Shown piece after piece: positions 10,444-23,935 of a DNA stretch of 64,000 nucleotides (positions are counted from its first letter, which is position 1; every line of letters begins with the position of its first letter). The translations under genes and the position numbers were made by a program. The stretch is taken from assembly GCA_021234155.1 (NCBI GenBank), contig JAJEKV010000025.1, positions 5,685,310-5,749,309 on the forward strand, given 5' to 3'. The notes beneath the pieces were generated by a model. That model was not told the origin of the DNA, did not search any database, and saw only the letters and a program-made list of their open reading frames with translations. The stretch is from Isoetes taiwanensis. Taxonomy: Eukaryota; Streptophyta; Lycopodiopsida; Isoetales; Isoetaceae.

Positions 10444-12529
10444 ATGTCTGCAGATCTAAAGCAGCAGTTCATCGCCAAGGTAACAGAAGCATCTGCCGTG
10501 CTTAGAGAACCCGAAACAGGGAGGCCAGTGCTGAGGGAAGACACAACCTAAGGTAAATCCTCCTAAAAGCTCAGAATAAAACTCCAGTAAAGCAGCCCCT
10601 CCGATTCTGAAGAAGGTATCAAGCTTTGATCGTCCAGAGCGCCAGAATGACAGCATTTACTCTGTCAGCGGTCTGCATTTCGATGATGGCATGCTTTCAT
10701 ATACTTATAACCCAGCTCAGGATGAAATAGTGAAGGAGGACTCCGTGCCCTCTAGTCCTCATCTGTTCAGTTTCTTTGATAGAGTTCATGGCAGAAATGG
10801 CTGGTTCCCTGGTATCAGTAGTCCTGAGGATGAATCTAGTAGCAGTTGTAGCAGTAGCCTCGAGGCCGCCTCACCGCCTCCCAGGATTGCCAATGCAGCT
10901 GCTCCACAGAAGAAAAAAGAGTCACCTTTTGCTGTTCCTGAAGTTATGCCAGAGCCTGTTAGGAAGGCCACCTTATCCTCCTCGCAAAATCAAGCTTCCT
11001 GTCTGTTCCCCGCAAGCAGGCTCCTAAGCCTGGCAGGTCGCCCCGAAGGCATAGAACAGGCTTCGCCCGATTCTGTTAAGAAACGCTGTGGCTGGATCAC
11101 TGCACAGAGTGGTGAGAAATTGTTGCCCTTTCTCTGATTTCTTGTTATATCTGTTGCTGGTTCTTGCTAAATTTAAAGAGACTTGGTCTTCTCTTGCTGC
11201 TAGTCAGTTTATGTAGTTAGCTTCTCTTGATCCTTTTCTAAGAACAATAGACAATATTTTCTTAGATAGGTAGACATGCATTCTAGTATTTCTAGCTAAC
11301 CTTCATAATCATCATTCACTTTTATGTCATTATTATAATAGACATTGTAAATTGTGATATTAAACTTCTATGTGGCTCTGATTTCCTTCAGTTGCAAGAG
11401 CAAAACTTTCATGGCAGATTTTCTCTTCACTATTGAATCATTACTAACAAACATTCTCAAATGCAGATCCAACATATATTTGCGTATCATGATGAGGAAT
11501 GGGGTGTTCCTGTTCATGAAGACAAGTACGTTCCCTTCACATTCCCAATTTTTATGTTTACTAACTGGGAAGAGAATGTATTGTCCCTCAAACCTGGTTG
11601 TAACTTTTACTTAAACTTGTACAACACTTCCCAGAAAATTGAAAATAGTGTTCTTATGAACCTCTGCAGTTTCATAGTCCAAACCATCCTATTCCATGAT
11701 CAGTAAACGAAGCATTGTAGTACAATTCTCATTGTGTCCTTATATATCTATGGTAATTTTAAACACTGTTTTCTTATGGATTTGAAACTCTGTTTTCTTA
11801 TTCATTGCAGGTTGTTATTTGAGTTGCTAACCCTAGCAGCAGGCTAAAGCTGAGCTCAGTTGGTCTGCATTATTGAATAAACGAACGCATTATAGGTACA
11901 TCTATTGGAGTCAAGCACTTTGGATAAAAAGAAACCCGACCTTTTCAAGACATTAATAGTGCATAGTTACCTTTATTCACAGGGAGGCTTTTGCTGGATT
12001 TGATCCAGCCAAGGTGGCAAAGTTTGATGAGGAAAAGATTCATTTATTAGCAAACGATGCTGAAATCTTGCAACATGATGGGAAGATCCGAGGTATTGTG
12101 GAAAATGCCAAGTGCATTTTAGATGTAAGTTACTTTCAGAATTTCCTTCTTTCGTTTTATTAACATAAACAATGACCAAATGAATGACATTTTCATTTTG
12201 CAGATAACCCAAAATTTGGATCATTTGACAAATTTATATGGCAATTTGTCAACCACAAGCCCATCTGCAACAAATACCGAACATCGCTTCAAGTGCCTGT
12301 GAAAACTCCTAAATCAGAGTACATGAGCAAGGATCTTATCAGGCGTGGTTTCCGATCTGTTGGACCCACAATCATGTACTCTTTTATGCAGGCTGCCGGT
12401 ATGACGAATGATCATATCATACAGTGTTTTAGATATCACCAAGTGCAAAATTCAAATATAGAACAAAGAGATAGTAGTGACCATCTTCAAAATCATAAAG
12501 AGGAAACAGATGAGATGTGCAATCTGTAG
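10444..12529 (+). pseudogene. DNA-3-methyladenine glycosylase I (TAG family), copy A, frame-broken
   Basis: Same gene and exon layout as 50054-52137. Exons are 10444-11111, 11467-11525, 11811-11895, 11983-12124 and 12204-12529, with GT/AG introns in the same places. Relative to copy B it has many one-base indels. These include an extra G after GCTGAGG near 10540, an extra A in TCCTAAA near 10566, a missing C near 10600, extra A and T near 10915-10930, and an extra base in exon 2 (ATATT for ATGTT). Exon 3 is altered at GCAGCAGGCTAAAGC, and exon 5 lacks a G near 12212. Exon 4 is intact. As written it cannot encode the full enzyme. Introns and flanks are nearly identical to copy B and most changes fall in homopolymers. 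Consensus error is therefore a serious alternative to true pseudogenisation. Confidence 0.85.
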
Positions 12530-15500
12530 TCATTAGGAGGGAAAGTGTGTGCTGAGAAGCCTTACCTGGGTGACTGTTGCGGCTCAATTTTAATTTTCCC
12601 CTTTCTTTAAGATTTTAACACCCTGTAATCTAATTTCCATGTATTATAAAAAGAATCTGTTTGCAACTTATTGTGGAGCAAGGCTCCAACAAACCCAATT
12701 GTAATCTGCTATAAGATGATAACCTGCGTTATTTATTTTCCAAATGGAACAGGTTACAATTTTCTATCTTGAAAATGAAAAACTTCCATTTATATAGAAG
12801 TTTGTGCCACATATCTATATTCCATAACGGTTTATAGAAATCAACTTGCACATGTATAGATGTAAATATAATCTGAATAACGAAATTGAAGAAAAGCTAC
12901 CTACTACTGTGCAGCTTTTTAGGATAATTATTGGTCCGGTTAAAGGGCAGAATAATGATGTTGCATCATAGGTATTCTTTTTTCACAGCTCATGATGATA
13001 GGAGATGCTGTTATGGATTGGCACGAGATGCAAAATAACAATCCTTTGCTTCCGTTTTTTCTAAAGGTTTGGAAGAAAGAAGATGACAAAGAGGACATGT
13101 ATGGAGGAAGCAATGGAGCATTTATTTAACTAAGAGTTTCATTACCTCCACTTGTGCCGGCTAGGCTGGTAGCAGCAACTTGTTAAATTATCCACGGCGA
13201 AAGGACGCCATAGCCTGACAAGCGAGCTCAAAAGGGAGCCGCGTCTCCTTTTCTCAACACTTAATTTAATGGACGCTTGCTGTTGAAGAGTTGGTAGGAG
13301 CACATTCTGCCCTAATCTGATGCACAGGTTGTGGCCTTGCTGTTGTTGTCAACAGGAAACTAGGGCGCCTATACATTTGACCTAACCGCGTTGCATTATT
13401 TGGGCCCATATATATCCCACAAGCATATGGCTTCTTGTCGCCCTGTCGTAACCTCTCAAACAGAAGCACTTTTGACCTAATCTCCTTTAACCGCGTTCCA
13501 TTATTTGGGCCCATATATATCCCACAAGAATATGGCTTCTTGTCGTCCTGTCGTTAGCCTCTCAAAGGGAGCACATTCTGCCCTAATGTTGTACAGCCTT
13601 GTAACACTCCACTAATCATGTTCCATTATGGATTGCTAACATTTGGGCCCCATATATCCCACAAGCATGACTTCTTTTGTCTCTCTGTCCTAACTCTTGA
13701 ACTTAGGAAATTGGCTCTTAAACTTAGGAATAGTATTGGGCAAATTTTTAAACCCTATCCCAAAAAAATCTAATGTTTTGTCAAAATAGTCGAATATTTT
13801 TCAGTTTCATGTAAATTATGTATTACCTTTATACAAAGATGCATAAAAAATCCACCGAAATTTTCCTACAATGCGCTAGCTTAACCAAAAATTCCTAATT
13901 TCAATCGGAACAAAGCTTCTCTACCCCATAATTTGCCCAATAGTGCTTAGGAACTGGATAAATTGCACCGCCTTCCACTTCTCACTTTTCAGGACTCAGG
14001 AACTTGGACAAACTACACACCATTTTCATTTTTCACTTTTATCGTGTCATCTCATCTGACCACATTCCCTTTTCTCCTCCTCCTCCTTCTCCAAAGGATG
14101 ATGATGCACATCAAAGTCTAACTTCAATCTCTAAATCTGAATAGGAATCAACTGTCGAATATTGTATTGTATCATGGATGTGATAGCCTAATTCTACCTG
14201 CAAATGTAGAAAGCTAACTTCTTGTTACCCAACCCACCATCAACCTTGGAACCTAGGATCTTTCTATGAATAGCTCTAACTTATTGTAATCTAACCCTAA
14301 CTCCAACCTTGGAACATAGGGATCTTCCTATGCGGAGACCAAATTGGCCATGGGGCCCAAACAACAAATGGGGCATGGAAGCCCAAAAAGTACAATGAAA
14401 AGATAATGCTAATGATGCTAGTGCTAATGGTAATTTTTGCTACTTAAATTATCTAGACATAAATAATCCAAGGATTGGGAAGGCCATTGATCTAGAATGA
14501 TCGATGCCTCCCGTAAACTGCCCATTTCTTTTACAAAATTTTGCCCTCACCTTTTGACGGGAGATCCTCCTTACAATTCACATAATTGAAGAGGAGAGAA
14601 ATCCTACTAACGAGAAACTAGTCCCTCTTACGATGGTTCCCTACCTAAGAACATGTGGCGGTTAATGAGCATCTTGAAACTGAATCCAAAAAGATGTCGA
14701 GGGCGGTCGTGTCTTGTTGTTCAGCACTCTAGTAGCAGAGACAACTCCACCAACATTTACATGCAAACAACCTCTTATGCAAGGGGGGAAAAGAGCTATA
14801 TTGGGCATTAAATATTGTCATTTCATGATGCCAAAACTTTATAGCATCATAGGTCATAAAAGGCCATATCAGACCCAATTAGTTGTTTGTGCTATTTTAC
14901 AAGGAACATATGATAACTAAGATCAGGGAGCTTCAAACCAATAGTTGTAGGCTCAAGTGAGATCTTAGCCTAGTTGATCCATCTTATTGGATTTCCTTTA
15001 CCATTTTTTAGTTATTTAGTTGAACGAATGGCCTTTGATAAAGGTCAAATGCTAATACAAAGAATAAGGCATTTATTCCTTAGAGATAAGAATAGCATGT
15101 TTTGACAAAAATTTAGTAGATATAGGGAAGGGAAAGAATTGTTATCTTCCATTAGAGATCAATTGGCTTAAACGCATATATACCATTCACTTTTTATTAC
15201 GTATCATCTCATTGAAAACTCAAACTGAGATCATGTGTAGCACTCAATCGATCGAATGTTGGAGGTCAATTGGTTTTATGAACCACGTATTATTCACATT
15301 AAATTATCTCTCATGTAAATCTCAAACTCAATATCCTATAGCACTAGGGCTCGAAAATAGCGATGCCCTAACCATCTAGAAATGCCACCTTATTTTTTCA
15401 AAGCCGGAAAAATATTTGAAAGTGTAGTTTTTGGTGTATTTTAATGGAATTTATGCCCACCAAGAGAATTCCTAACTTCCAACCATTGCTTGGACCAAGG

Positions 15501-15662
15501 CAAAAAAAAAAAAAAAAAAAAGAGATCTAACTAACCTCTATATTTGACCCCACCATTACCAAAAAAACCTCGGATAATCTCGGCAACCTTATTCTATTTT
15601 TTATTTCTCCTTAACTCCGAGCTACTTGGTTTTGAGAATTTGAGCAAAGGCATATGATATAA
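12530..15662. other. TAG 3' flank, copy A, no gene seen
   Basis: Matches 52138-55260. It carries the 3' UTR, AT-rich sequence, a short tandem repeat block (13375-13690) and a poly-A run (about 15503-15521) in front of the LTR element. A 25 bp stretch near 12685-12710 is absent from copy B, and copy B has about 10 extra bases near 52440. These are larger differences that consensus error does not easily explain. Small frames such as 14714-14920 are not supported. Confidence 0.6.
13375..13690. repeat. Three imperfect tandem units downstream of TAG, copy A
   Basis: The motif TTTGGGCCCATATATATCCC, then ACAAGCATATGGCTTCTTGTCG and a CTGTCGTAACCTCTCAAA tail, appears about three times (starting near 13396, 13507 and 13640). 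The third unit is more diverged. Repeats are also present in copy B at 52990-53290. Confidence 0.75.
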
Positions 15663-17224
15663 TGTGACGTTCGGATAACATTCTGGATGAATCATTATAT
15701 TATCTTGACACGTCACTAGTACACGTCACTCAGACTAACATGTACACAAATGATCAAATAAAGGGTAGTACCCACAAAGACGACCTTGTAGAACCATTAT
15801 ATTGCACATGTTAAAGCAACATGAATATAATCCCTTTTGCCACAGTGGCAATGACCCATTGACCCGAAAAGGAGCCAGCCCTAAATCGCGTGGAGATAAA
15901 GGGCATAAACCCTAAAGGAAACCCTTTGGTTCTCGGCCTAGAGTCTTGGTTGGAGCAAAGAAAAGATGCATTTTACGAACTAAGTAGAGAAGTCGATTTC
16001 CTAGGTTGCAGCTTCGATCCAAGATCGGCCGACGAGATGATCGACATGGGCGACGCTGGGGGAAGGAACCGGCCAAGATCTTGCGTGAGCAGCTTGATTC
16101 CATAGGTAGATCCGGAAGTTATCGGCCTCTTCAAGTGGGTTTAGCATTCATTCTAGCTATAGGCTTACCCCTGACCTAAGAGTGATGGACACTAACAAAG
16201 GAACCTAACCATGTATGATTAGGTAGATTAGAATAGATGTATTCTATTATTTTCAGTTTTGTTGTGATGATGTTTTGACATTCTATGCGCCACTCTTGTG
16301 TATTGGGAAGGGGGTAGAGATCCGCAGAGCCCAAGTAGTTGTGGATCATAGTTTTAGCCCATTAATTCCCACAAATGCGGCTCAGGTATGGGCCGCCCAC
16401 CTGTGGGTGGGTGCGGGCGGGTTGTGACAAGGAGACAAGGAAGGGGTTTAACCGACGTACGCGCCGAACCTCTCATATGATGCAGCTTACGTGGGAACAT
16501 TGGTGGGCTAGGCCTAATACTCCGGCACGCGGAGGCAGTGGTGTAAGGGCTCGGATACACCTCTCGGGTGATGCGCCATCTTCAGGGGGTTCGTCGTGAT
16601 ACGAGCAAAGGGCTAGCTCGCCGGCGGATTGGTATTTCGAACTTCGGTGATCTCCTCGCGGCTCTCATCTAGAGTCGGGAGATGCAACCCGCAGGCCCCT
16701 TTTGGCTATGAACCCGCGAAGCTACTTCGCCAAAGCTCCAATACTTTCAAAATTTTGACCGCAAAGTATGCAATGAGGGGCATGGAGTGACTACCCAATC
16801 TTAATTACAATTTTACGCCAGCCGCATCCATTTGCTGGCGAATTCCCCGGTTCGCGATTGTTATTCGAGACCCAAGCCGGCCGCCTTCCCCAAGAGTCTG
16901 AGCGGGTAGATCTCCCCATGTTATGTTGATGTACCGATGTGTTGTTGCAAAATTTCGTGATATGGTGGACCACCCTTCGAGTGGAATGTTATCATGGATT
17001 GATGTCATGTGCTCATGTGTGTTTACGCCTCGCAAATAGATCGATCAGGGAGGCGGGATGAATGACACGTCCATTCTTTCCGTCGGGTTCTTGGCCACCA
17101 TCAAGGAAGGCGGATGTTAGGTGGGCGGCCTCACGCCGGGCCGCGGGAGCGATGTCGGTTTGAAGGGATGATCTCGGTTGGTATACGACGGGCATCGTGA
17201 TTATGAGAGTACAGGGCCGCTCTA
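15663..17224 (+). repeat. 5' LTR of LARD-like element, copy A
   Basis: Begins TGTGACGTTC and ends just before ATGGTATCGAGC. The same sequence recurs from 23438 to 23903 and in copy B at 55261-56811 and 63094-64000. Confidence 0.8.
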
Positions 17225-17480
17225 ATGGTATCGAGCTTTGATCTTGGCGGAATCAGGATCGAAAGCATTGACCGTAATCCTATAGAACTAACTAATCTAG
17301 ACATTGATTTTGGAGATAAAAGCCCAGCACGAACCTTATCAAGTAGTGGGGAAAATTTTTTCTTTCCCGGTAGTTATTAGTAATTACAGAATTAGGATAA
17401 TTAGAGAACATATTTAAGATGAAATAGATGGAAGAAAAGCCTCTAAGAAAACCTAGTAAATTTTAAGTCGCTTTTGTCCG

Positions 17481-18183
17481 ACACCTCAAGGATGCCAGGA
17501 GCATGTTAGGGTCTAGACCTAACTGGCTCCAGCAAGACGCAGCTTAGAGGGATCATCCCATATGAACCCTAGAACTCGCCTTAGGAGCCCCTGCATTGTA
17601 AAAAGAAAAGATAAAATCCCCATTTAAAAGCTTCGAATTAGCTAGGTTTGTAGGCGATTAAAACACGAGAAAAACATTAAGTAAAAGTCATTTTGGAGCA
17701 ACACCTCTAAGGGTGCCGGGGATAATGGTCATGACCTAACACCCTTCTCAGCACTCTTGGGGGGTTACCTAAAAAGTGACCTCGAATTTTGATCAAACTT
17801 TTACTCAAATTGTAAAAGTAATGATAGAATCTTGTTTAAAATGCTTAAATTAGTGGGAAACGCATGTTAATTTGTGTAAATTGGATAAGTTTAGAGCAAA
17901 AAGGGATAACACCTCTAAAGTGCGCCAGGGGAACACGATTGGGTCTCACGACCTAACACCTCCCGCACCTTAGAGGTTCGACAACCCAGGCCCTAGATCG
18001 ACCCAATATGGAGGAAATGATCAAATAAGCAAAAAAACTTGCAGTTAAGAGGGAAATAAGTAGGAATTCTCATTGAACTTGTTCTTGGCATCCATTAGGC
18101 ATAGATAGACCAACACCTCCAAGGCTGCGCGGAGACGGATAGGTCCCAACCTAACACCCTCCTAACCGCGCACTCTTAGAGTG
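17481..18183 (+). repeat. Four hairpin-bearing repeats in the LARD leader, copy A
   Basis: Units begin with ACACCTC at 17481, 17701, 17909 and 18113, at 220, 208 and 204 base spacing. Each has arms related to CCTCTAAGGGTGCGC and GCGCACTCTTAGAGG around an inner GGTC..GACCTAA palindrome. The arms are better preserved in copy B (57067-57779). Confidence 0.75.
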
Positions 18184-18899
18184 TCCGACCTTTCAAGGTC
18201 CATAAGGATATCTGTGAGTTGCTCCAAATCGCGTGGAAAATTTAGTGCAATTAGGACCGTTAAACAGCCCAGCTCAAAATGACTAAAATTGCTCAAACCA
18301 TAGTCAAAATGACCAAAAATTATCAAACCCTTGAATTGTTTTTCCAAAGCGTGGTTTGTTTGTAAATAAAGCATATCCCATTAGTACCTCACAAGTATTG
18401 CTCCTCGGCTCAAGCTTTGCCTTACTCCTAGATAGAAGTGCCTCAAAAACACCCCGGAGTTATAGTCATCTAGACCTCGACATAGCAACCCAAGTCCAAG
18501 CGTTGGTACATCACCTCTGCTCATGCCAAAGGCATAAACCTTATTTTTAATTTTGTGTCCTAATAGAGTTTGACCTATCTGACCCGCCACATTGACACTC
18601 CCCTATTGCCGGGATACCTAGAAAGGAGCTAAGTCTAGAAGCTGCCCCAAGTCACTCCATGTGTAAAGATTGGACTCCCCAAACCAACTTTGCTAGGACC
18701 TTAGGTATGCCTCAAACATCATGGAGGTTTTGCAAAACAACCCTCATTTCATGCCATACCACCGTCCTAATGTCCATAAACTTGGAGATTATAGATATGT
18801 CTCGATTAATCTTTGCGAGCCATCTTGCTTGCTTATAGAGCCCAAAATGTTGTGGAGAGCCCTTCAAGTGGACCCTTAGACTCTAGAATATCTGGCGTT

Positions 18900-20140
18900 G
18901 CTTTAAAGTCTGGGGGCGGAGCCACGGAGAAGGCTAGAGGCGCAACTCCTTGAAGACATCAAGGTCCCCAGCCGTGTCTGGGACGGATAAGGAGAGGAGA
19001 CCAAAAAGGACCCAAGAGAGGAAGCACAATGACAAACACCTCAAAACACGACAAGCAGGTAGAGCAAGGGACACCACCAGCCCCTCATCAATCTTCATCA
19101 AATGGGAAGAATATTTGGTAACGGCATCAAGAATTTTCTAGATGTCAACCTCAAGCTACCGTCCACGAGGTCACATCGAAAAGGATCTCGACGCCTTCAC
19201 CAACTCGGCCTTTGTGGTTTCAAATGGAAGAATGCAAAGCGACAAAATAGGTGCGGGAAGACGTTAGACATCGATGCCACGTTGGCATCACGAGCTAGGG
19301 CGGAGGGCATAATCTTGAGTCGAGGAGAAGTCATGGCGACACGGGGAAACGTATAGAAGGAGGAAGACCCGCCACCTTGCAGCCCCGCAGCTCAAGCGAA
19401 TGTCATGCAACGTCACCAAAGGAGCAACAAACTAAGCAACCACAAAGCACCCTGGATGACCGGGGACCAGCTCCCTTACTGTATAGGGGAGAACTTTCCT
19501 CGGTTCCAAAAGTAGGAGAACATGAGGGGAAGAGGCATATCGGGGAAGGAACATCTCGACTTGGCCTATATCGGCATTAGGGGCAAGATCATGGAGGAGA
19601 AATATTAAAGCTCGAACAAAATTTCGGACGAAACACCTAGAAACCAAAGGAGGGGCGGCCTTATTAACGTCGAAAGGGTGCGAGACTCGAATGGATGGGA
19701 CCCAAGGGGCGGAGGAGGCGACCTGGCAGCGGTACAAATCATGCAAAGCGACCAGGAAGGACTGGGTAGGTGCAATGGAGATGACCACACTTCCAAGCAC
19801 GGGGAGGCACCTCCGAGATGAAGCAAAGCCCAATCAGCGAGGCGCACTCAAGAATTCAACCTCTGCGGTGACATGCACGCCTACCCGACCCGCGATCTCC
19901 GAGCTTCCAAGACATTCAAGAGCGGCTCATTGCAATAGCCGGGCGATCAACGATCAATGGCACCGCATCAGCAACCTTGCAGTGACACTTGCATATAGGG
20001 GACGTTGGCGGTCACCGCATTCCTTACAGCGGACATACACATTAAGGAGGGCATCTTTTCAAAGGATCACAAAGCCGAACACTCTTCGCAACTTGGGGTG
20101 CGAGGCTGGGATTAGACATGAAGCTCAACAATAGTAGCGG
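18900..20140 (+). other. Possible degenerate ORF region of LARD internal sequence, copy A
   Basis: Short plus-strand frames here share stretches with copy B at 58600-59640, for example SSIFIKWEEYLVT. I recognise no gag, protease, RT or integrase motif. It may be a decayed gag-like ORF or non-coding. Confidence 0.25.
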
Positions 20141-23100
20141 CATCTCAAAGGAATCCGAGTCAACTAGAACGAAGAAGATGCGACAAAAGCCCCAGAAGGA
20201 TCAAAATGGATGGGAGGGAGAAACCCTAAAGGGAGTATAAACATTTAAGTAGATCTTCGTGGTTGTTTTGAAAAAATTGGATGAATTAAAATCCCAATGT
20301 AAATAGCATTATATGTCTATTGTATATCTTGGGTGCTCCGCAGATATAGTGGAGAAACATGAGTTTAAAGTCATGTTTCTGATTTAAGCTTAGATCGAGG
20401 AAGCTCCTTCGCCGACTGCCAAATGAGGAAGCAAGGAAGCACGTATAGCCCAAGATCAAAAATGGAAGAGCAGAAATGCGAGGAGAAGCGACCGGAGCCC
20501 AAGCAAACCTTCGACTCAAACGCCGGTACCCTCAAATGAAGACGGCTTTCGTCCGCAATGTGAGAATAAGAGGGCAACCTTGGAGGTCATGTCCCAGATC
20601 ATCGGCCCTATACGCAAGGGACATGATGCGGCGCACCACTGCCTTAGCGGCGACGCCAGCGAACTTATGACCGCGAGTGGCCTCAACAATAATAGGAGGA
20701 GGAGCGACCCGACATCAGCGAGAGCCAACTAAGAGGCACATCTCGACAACCATAATTCCCCACCTGCGTGGTAATATAGGGTGATGGCGGCTATGACCGT
20801 GTGTGGAGTAGAGATGCACTACGAGAGCCGCTGCGGCGAGGAGATATGCCTTCAACAACGCTGGTGATAGCTTAAAATTAATTACTTCCTACGGTAATTA
20901 GAAAGAGAAAGCCCGATCATATCTCCAAGCCAGGTAGCGTCAAGCGTCCAAAGGTAAAGCTTGGTAAGCACATGAGCAAGGGATAGCGGCTGAAGCACGC
21001 CAAAAGAGAGTTCAAAGATAGCCGGGCTATTCAGCGACAGCAGTATATCTAAAGCGGTACTTTGCTAAACAAGGGGTCAAAGGCTGGCGCGATTATAAGG
21101 ATCCATCAATCGACAATACTTAGCCAGCGAGGAAGAGCCATGAAGCTTTACTTGGCCAGAGGCGGGCGCGCGGGGACAAAAGGTCGAGGCGAAATTTGGA
21201 GAAGTGCTGGCAACCGACTTCTTCCTGGCGACCTAGAGGTCAAAAGCGTGGGCACAATCAAACCACGGAGGTACCTCGAACAAGAAGGCGGCATAGCGAG
21301 GTATTAATGTCCAAGCGGTGTGGGGGATCAAACAGGGAGATTGGGCTTCGATGGAAAGCAATTAGGTAAGGCGGGCGGCCGATAACCTGCTGGACTTGCA
21401 TGCAACAGGTGAACCCAAGGATGGACGATTCAAGAACAATGCGAAGAACAACTCAGGAGGAGTATAGCCAAAGGAAGCGCCTGACCTCAAGAGGCGCCTC
21501 AAATAGCTTCAAGTATCATGAAGGAGACAATTACATGCGAGCAACGGGATCGAGGCGGACTGAAATCTCAAGCATCATGACCAGCACACCTTTGGTTAGA
21601 ATGGGATGCAAGCGTTTGTGCCATAGCGGAAACAAACATCGGAGGACCCAAGTATATCAACGAGTTACCCCAGGTCTGAGCTGACGTACAAATAGGAGGA
21701 TATGAATCGTCAACACCATTGCAGGAGGAAACACCGTGACATTACCAAGGAGTAGGTGTGCAACTCGAAGGGGAGGCACAAGGGGGACTTAATAGCTCTA
21801 GTAGTAATTGTAATTATGTAAGCTATATGCTTTGCATATATAGTTCCCTTGTTATTTCTTCCCTCCCATAGCGTAACAAATCAAAGGAAGAGATAGATGT
21901 CGAAAATCAATTTGCGGCCAACATGATAACGACAACGAGGACTGGCGCCGATGGTGAAGCAATCAACATCCTCAACACCTCTTTTGAGGCAACAAGAGGC
22001 CAAGCCACCAAAATGAGAGGCTTCCTAACGAACAAATCAGTCTCTACATCAAAGGGCCACCGTCAAGGAGCTGCCCCATGTCGAAGTCACTTCGGAAGGC
22101 ATTATATTGCTACTTCAAGCGATAACATAGTGGATGAGCTTCCATAGATGGACAGCTCAGGATCTAAGGCCATGGGGCCTAGTAGGTTAAATGTACGGAC
22201 GGCAACATCCATATTGGGATTAGAAGGCATTTTTGGATTTTCATTGAAAGGATTGCCTCAATATTGAGCTAAGCATCAAGGATTGGGAAGGAAATGCATA
22301 GGAGTTCACTAAAATTATACATGATTATTAGCGTCATCCAACGTATTGAAACCACTTGGTGGTTGATCTCCTCGCTAAGTGGAATCATTACTAGGATAAT
22401 TGTTGACCATGTATAAATATAGCATCTCCAAAAAAATAATCCAACCAAAAGAAAAGATCGTAATCTAACAAGTCCGGCCAACATTACGATGGCATCAATT
22501 CGATTGGTAGGAATATTCAAGAGTTTAAATAACTAAGAAAATGGGAATCTCTAGAATATAAAGAATAATACATGTAAGGTACATCTAAAATAAAAAATAT
22601 AGTAATCAAATAGTCTTTTTGAGACAAAAATTGTCGTCATAATAAAACCTTGTGGTTTAGAATAAATTCTAACCAAGTAGATAACCCATAACTATATTGA
22701 AATAAATGATAACATAATATGTGCATCCATCTTAGAGTAAATATATTTGTACTATGTCCGGAGTAATGTCCGATACTATGATAATGTAAATTCATAAATA
22801 TTACCTTAGGGTAATTATGTTGTCGCATGCATTAAAAGAGCGTGAGAAATCATGCGACTTTCAAGTTAATCTCGCATGCGACCTATGCTAGGTATGGGTT
22901 AAGACTCCGCGACCCGCAGCGGAAGAAGCATCCACTCTTCCTACGCGGGAGATTAGTCATCCATCCATTTAATTATTAGATGGGTGGGTAGCTTATAACC
23001 ATAATTTTGTTAATAATTAAAATGGTATTAATGTAGTGTCGACTGCGGGCCAATAGGCGCTCTAGGAGGGCAAGGACGTCATTCTACAAAGACTTGCAAC

Positions 23101-23437
23101 ACAGGTTTTTGTTGGAATGTGTTGCAAGGAATGAAGAGTACCTCGAAAAGGATAATTGTATATGAAATTATTAAAATCTTGATAAACTTAAATGTCATTA
23201 TTAAGTAAGCCTAATAAATTGCCACTGCTTTAATAGAGTTATGAATTGATAAGTTATTGGGGATAATGCAAATGTCCTAGTAATGTTTAAAAAAATTACC
23301 TTAGAGTAATTCTAATAATTGTGTAAGTATAATAGTAATAAATTGTATGCATCAAGTTGGTTACTTGAGGATAGGAAGATCCCAAGGTGGGAGACTCCAC
23401 GATGTAGCGGGCGACTATCAATTCAAGGTGGGGAGAA
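20141..23437. other. Internal region of LARD copy A, no gene seen
   Basis: Matches 59800-63093. It contains Ala/Arg- and Glu-rich short frames in several phases and AT-rich sequence toward the 3' LTR, ending with the polypurine tract. No recognisable domain. Confidence 0.5.
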
Positions 23438-23903
23438 TGTGGCGTTCGGCATAACATACGGTATGAATCATTATATTATCTTGACCGTCCACTAGTACAT
23501 GTCGACTTCGAGGCGTGTACCGCAGCGGCGTAAAGAGGTAGTACACAAATTGGGTACTTGTGAACCATTATATTGCACATGTTAAAGCAACATGTAGATA
23601 TAATCCCTTTTGTGGCAATGACCCGTGACCAAAAAGGGACCAGCCTAAATCGCGTGGAGATAAAGGGGCATAAACCCTAAAAAGGAAACCCTTTGAGTTC
23701 GACCCGGAGTCTCCGAGATTGGAGGCGGCCCGAGGATGCGTTTCGGGCGGCGGTCGGTTTTCCTGGGTTGCAGCCGATTGTCAGCCGGGCGAGATCGGCG
23801 GCATGGGCGGCTTTCGGGGGTGGGGCGGCCAAGATCGCGGGTGGCGATTGATTCGATGGTAGATCGGTTATCCGGGCCTCTTTGGTGAGTTTAGCATTCA
23901 TTC
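23438..23903 (+). repeat. Truncated 3' LTR of LARD copy A
   Basis: First 466 bases of the LTR, ending in TTTAGCATTCATTC. In copy B the same LTR continues (63579-63592 and onward). Confidence 0.8.
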
Positions 23904-23935
23904 AGCATACGTAGCGTTTCTCCTCCTGCATTGTA

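Larger units (their letters stand above)
15663..23903 (+). mobile_element. Non-autonomous LTR retrotransposon (LARD-like), copy A, 3' truncated
   Basis: Plus-strand element. The 5' LTR is 15663-17224, the damaged primer site TGGTATCGAGC starts at 17226, and the internal region follows. A polypurine tract (23424-23437, AAGGTGGGGAGAA) precedes a 3' LTR starting TGTGGCG at 23438. The 3' LTR breaks off at about 23903 where copia sequence begins. No gag-pol domain was recognised in 6.2 kb of internal sequence. Counterpart of 55261-64000. Confidence 0.8.

Noticed and set aside
13266-13514. 82-residue minus frame in the tandem block downstream of TAG
   Set aside because: The repeated peptide MGPNN.TRL simply mirrors the DNA tandem repeat; no evidence of coding.
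15503-15521. Poly-A run (and 55088-55112) as the tail of a retrogene or SINE
   Set aside because: No recognisable body or target duplication precedes it.
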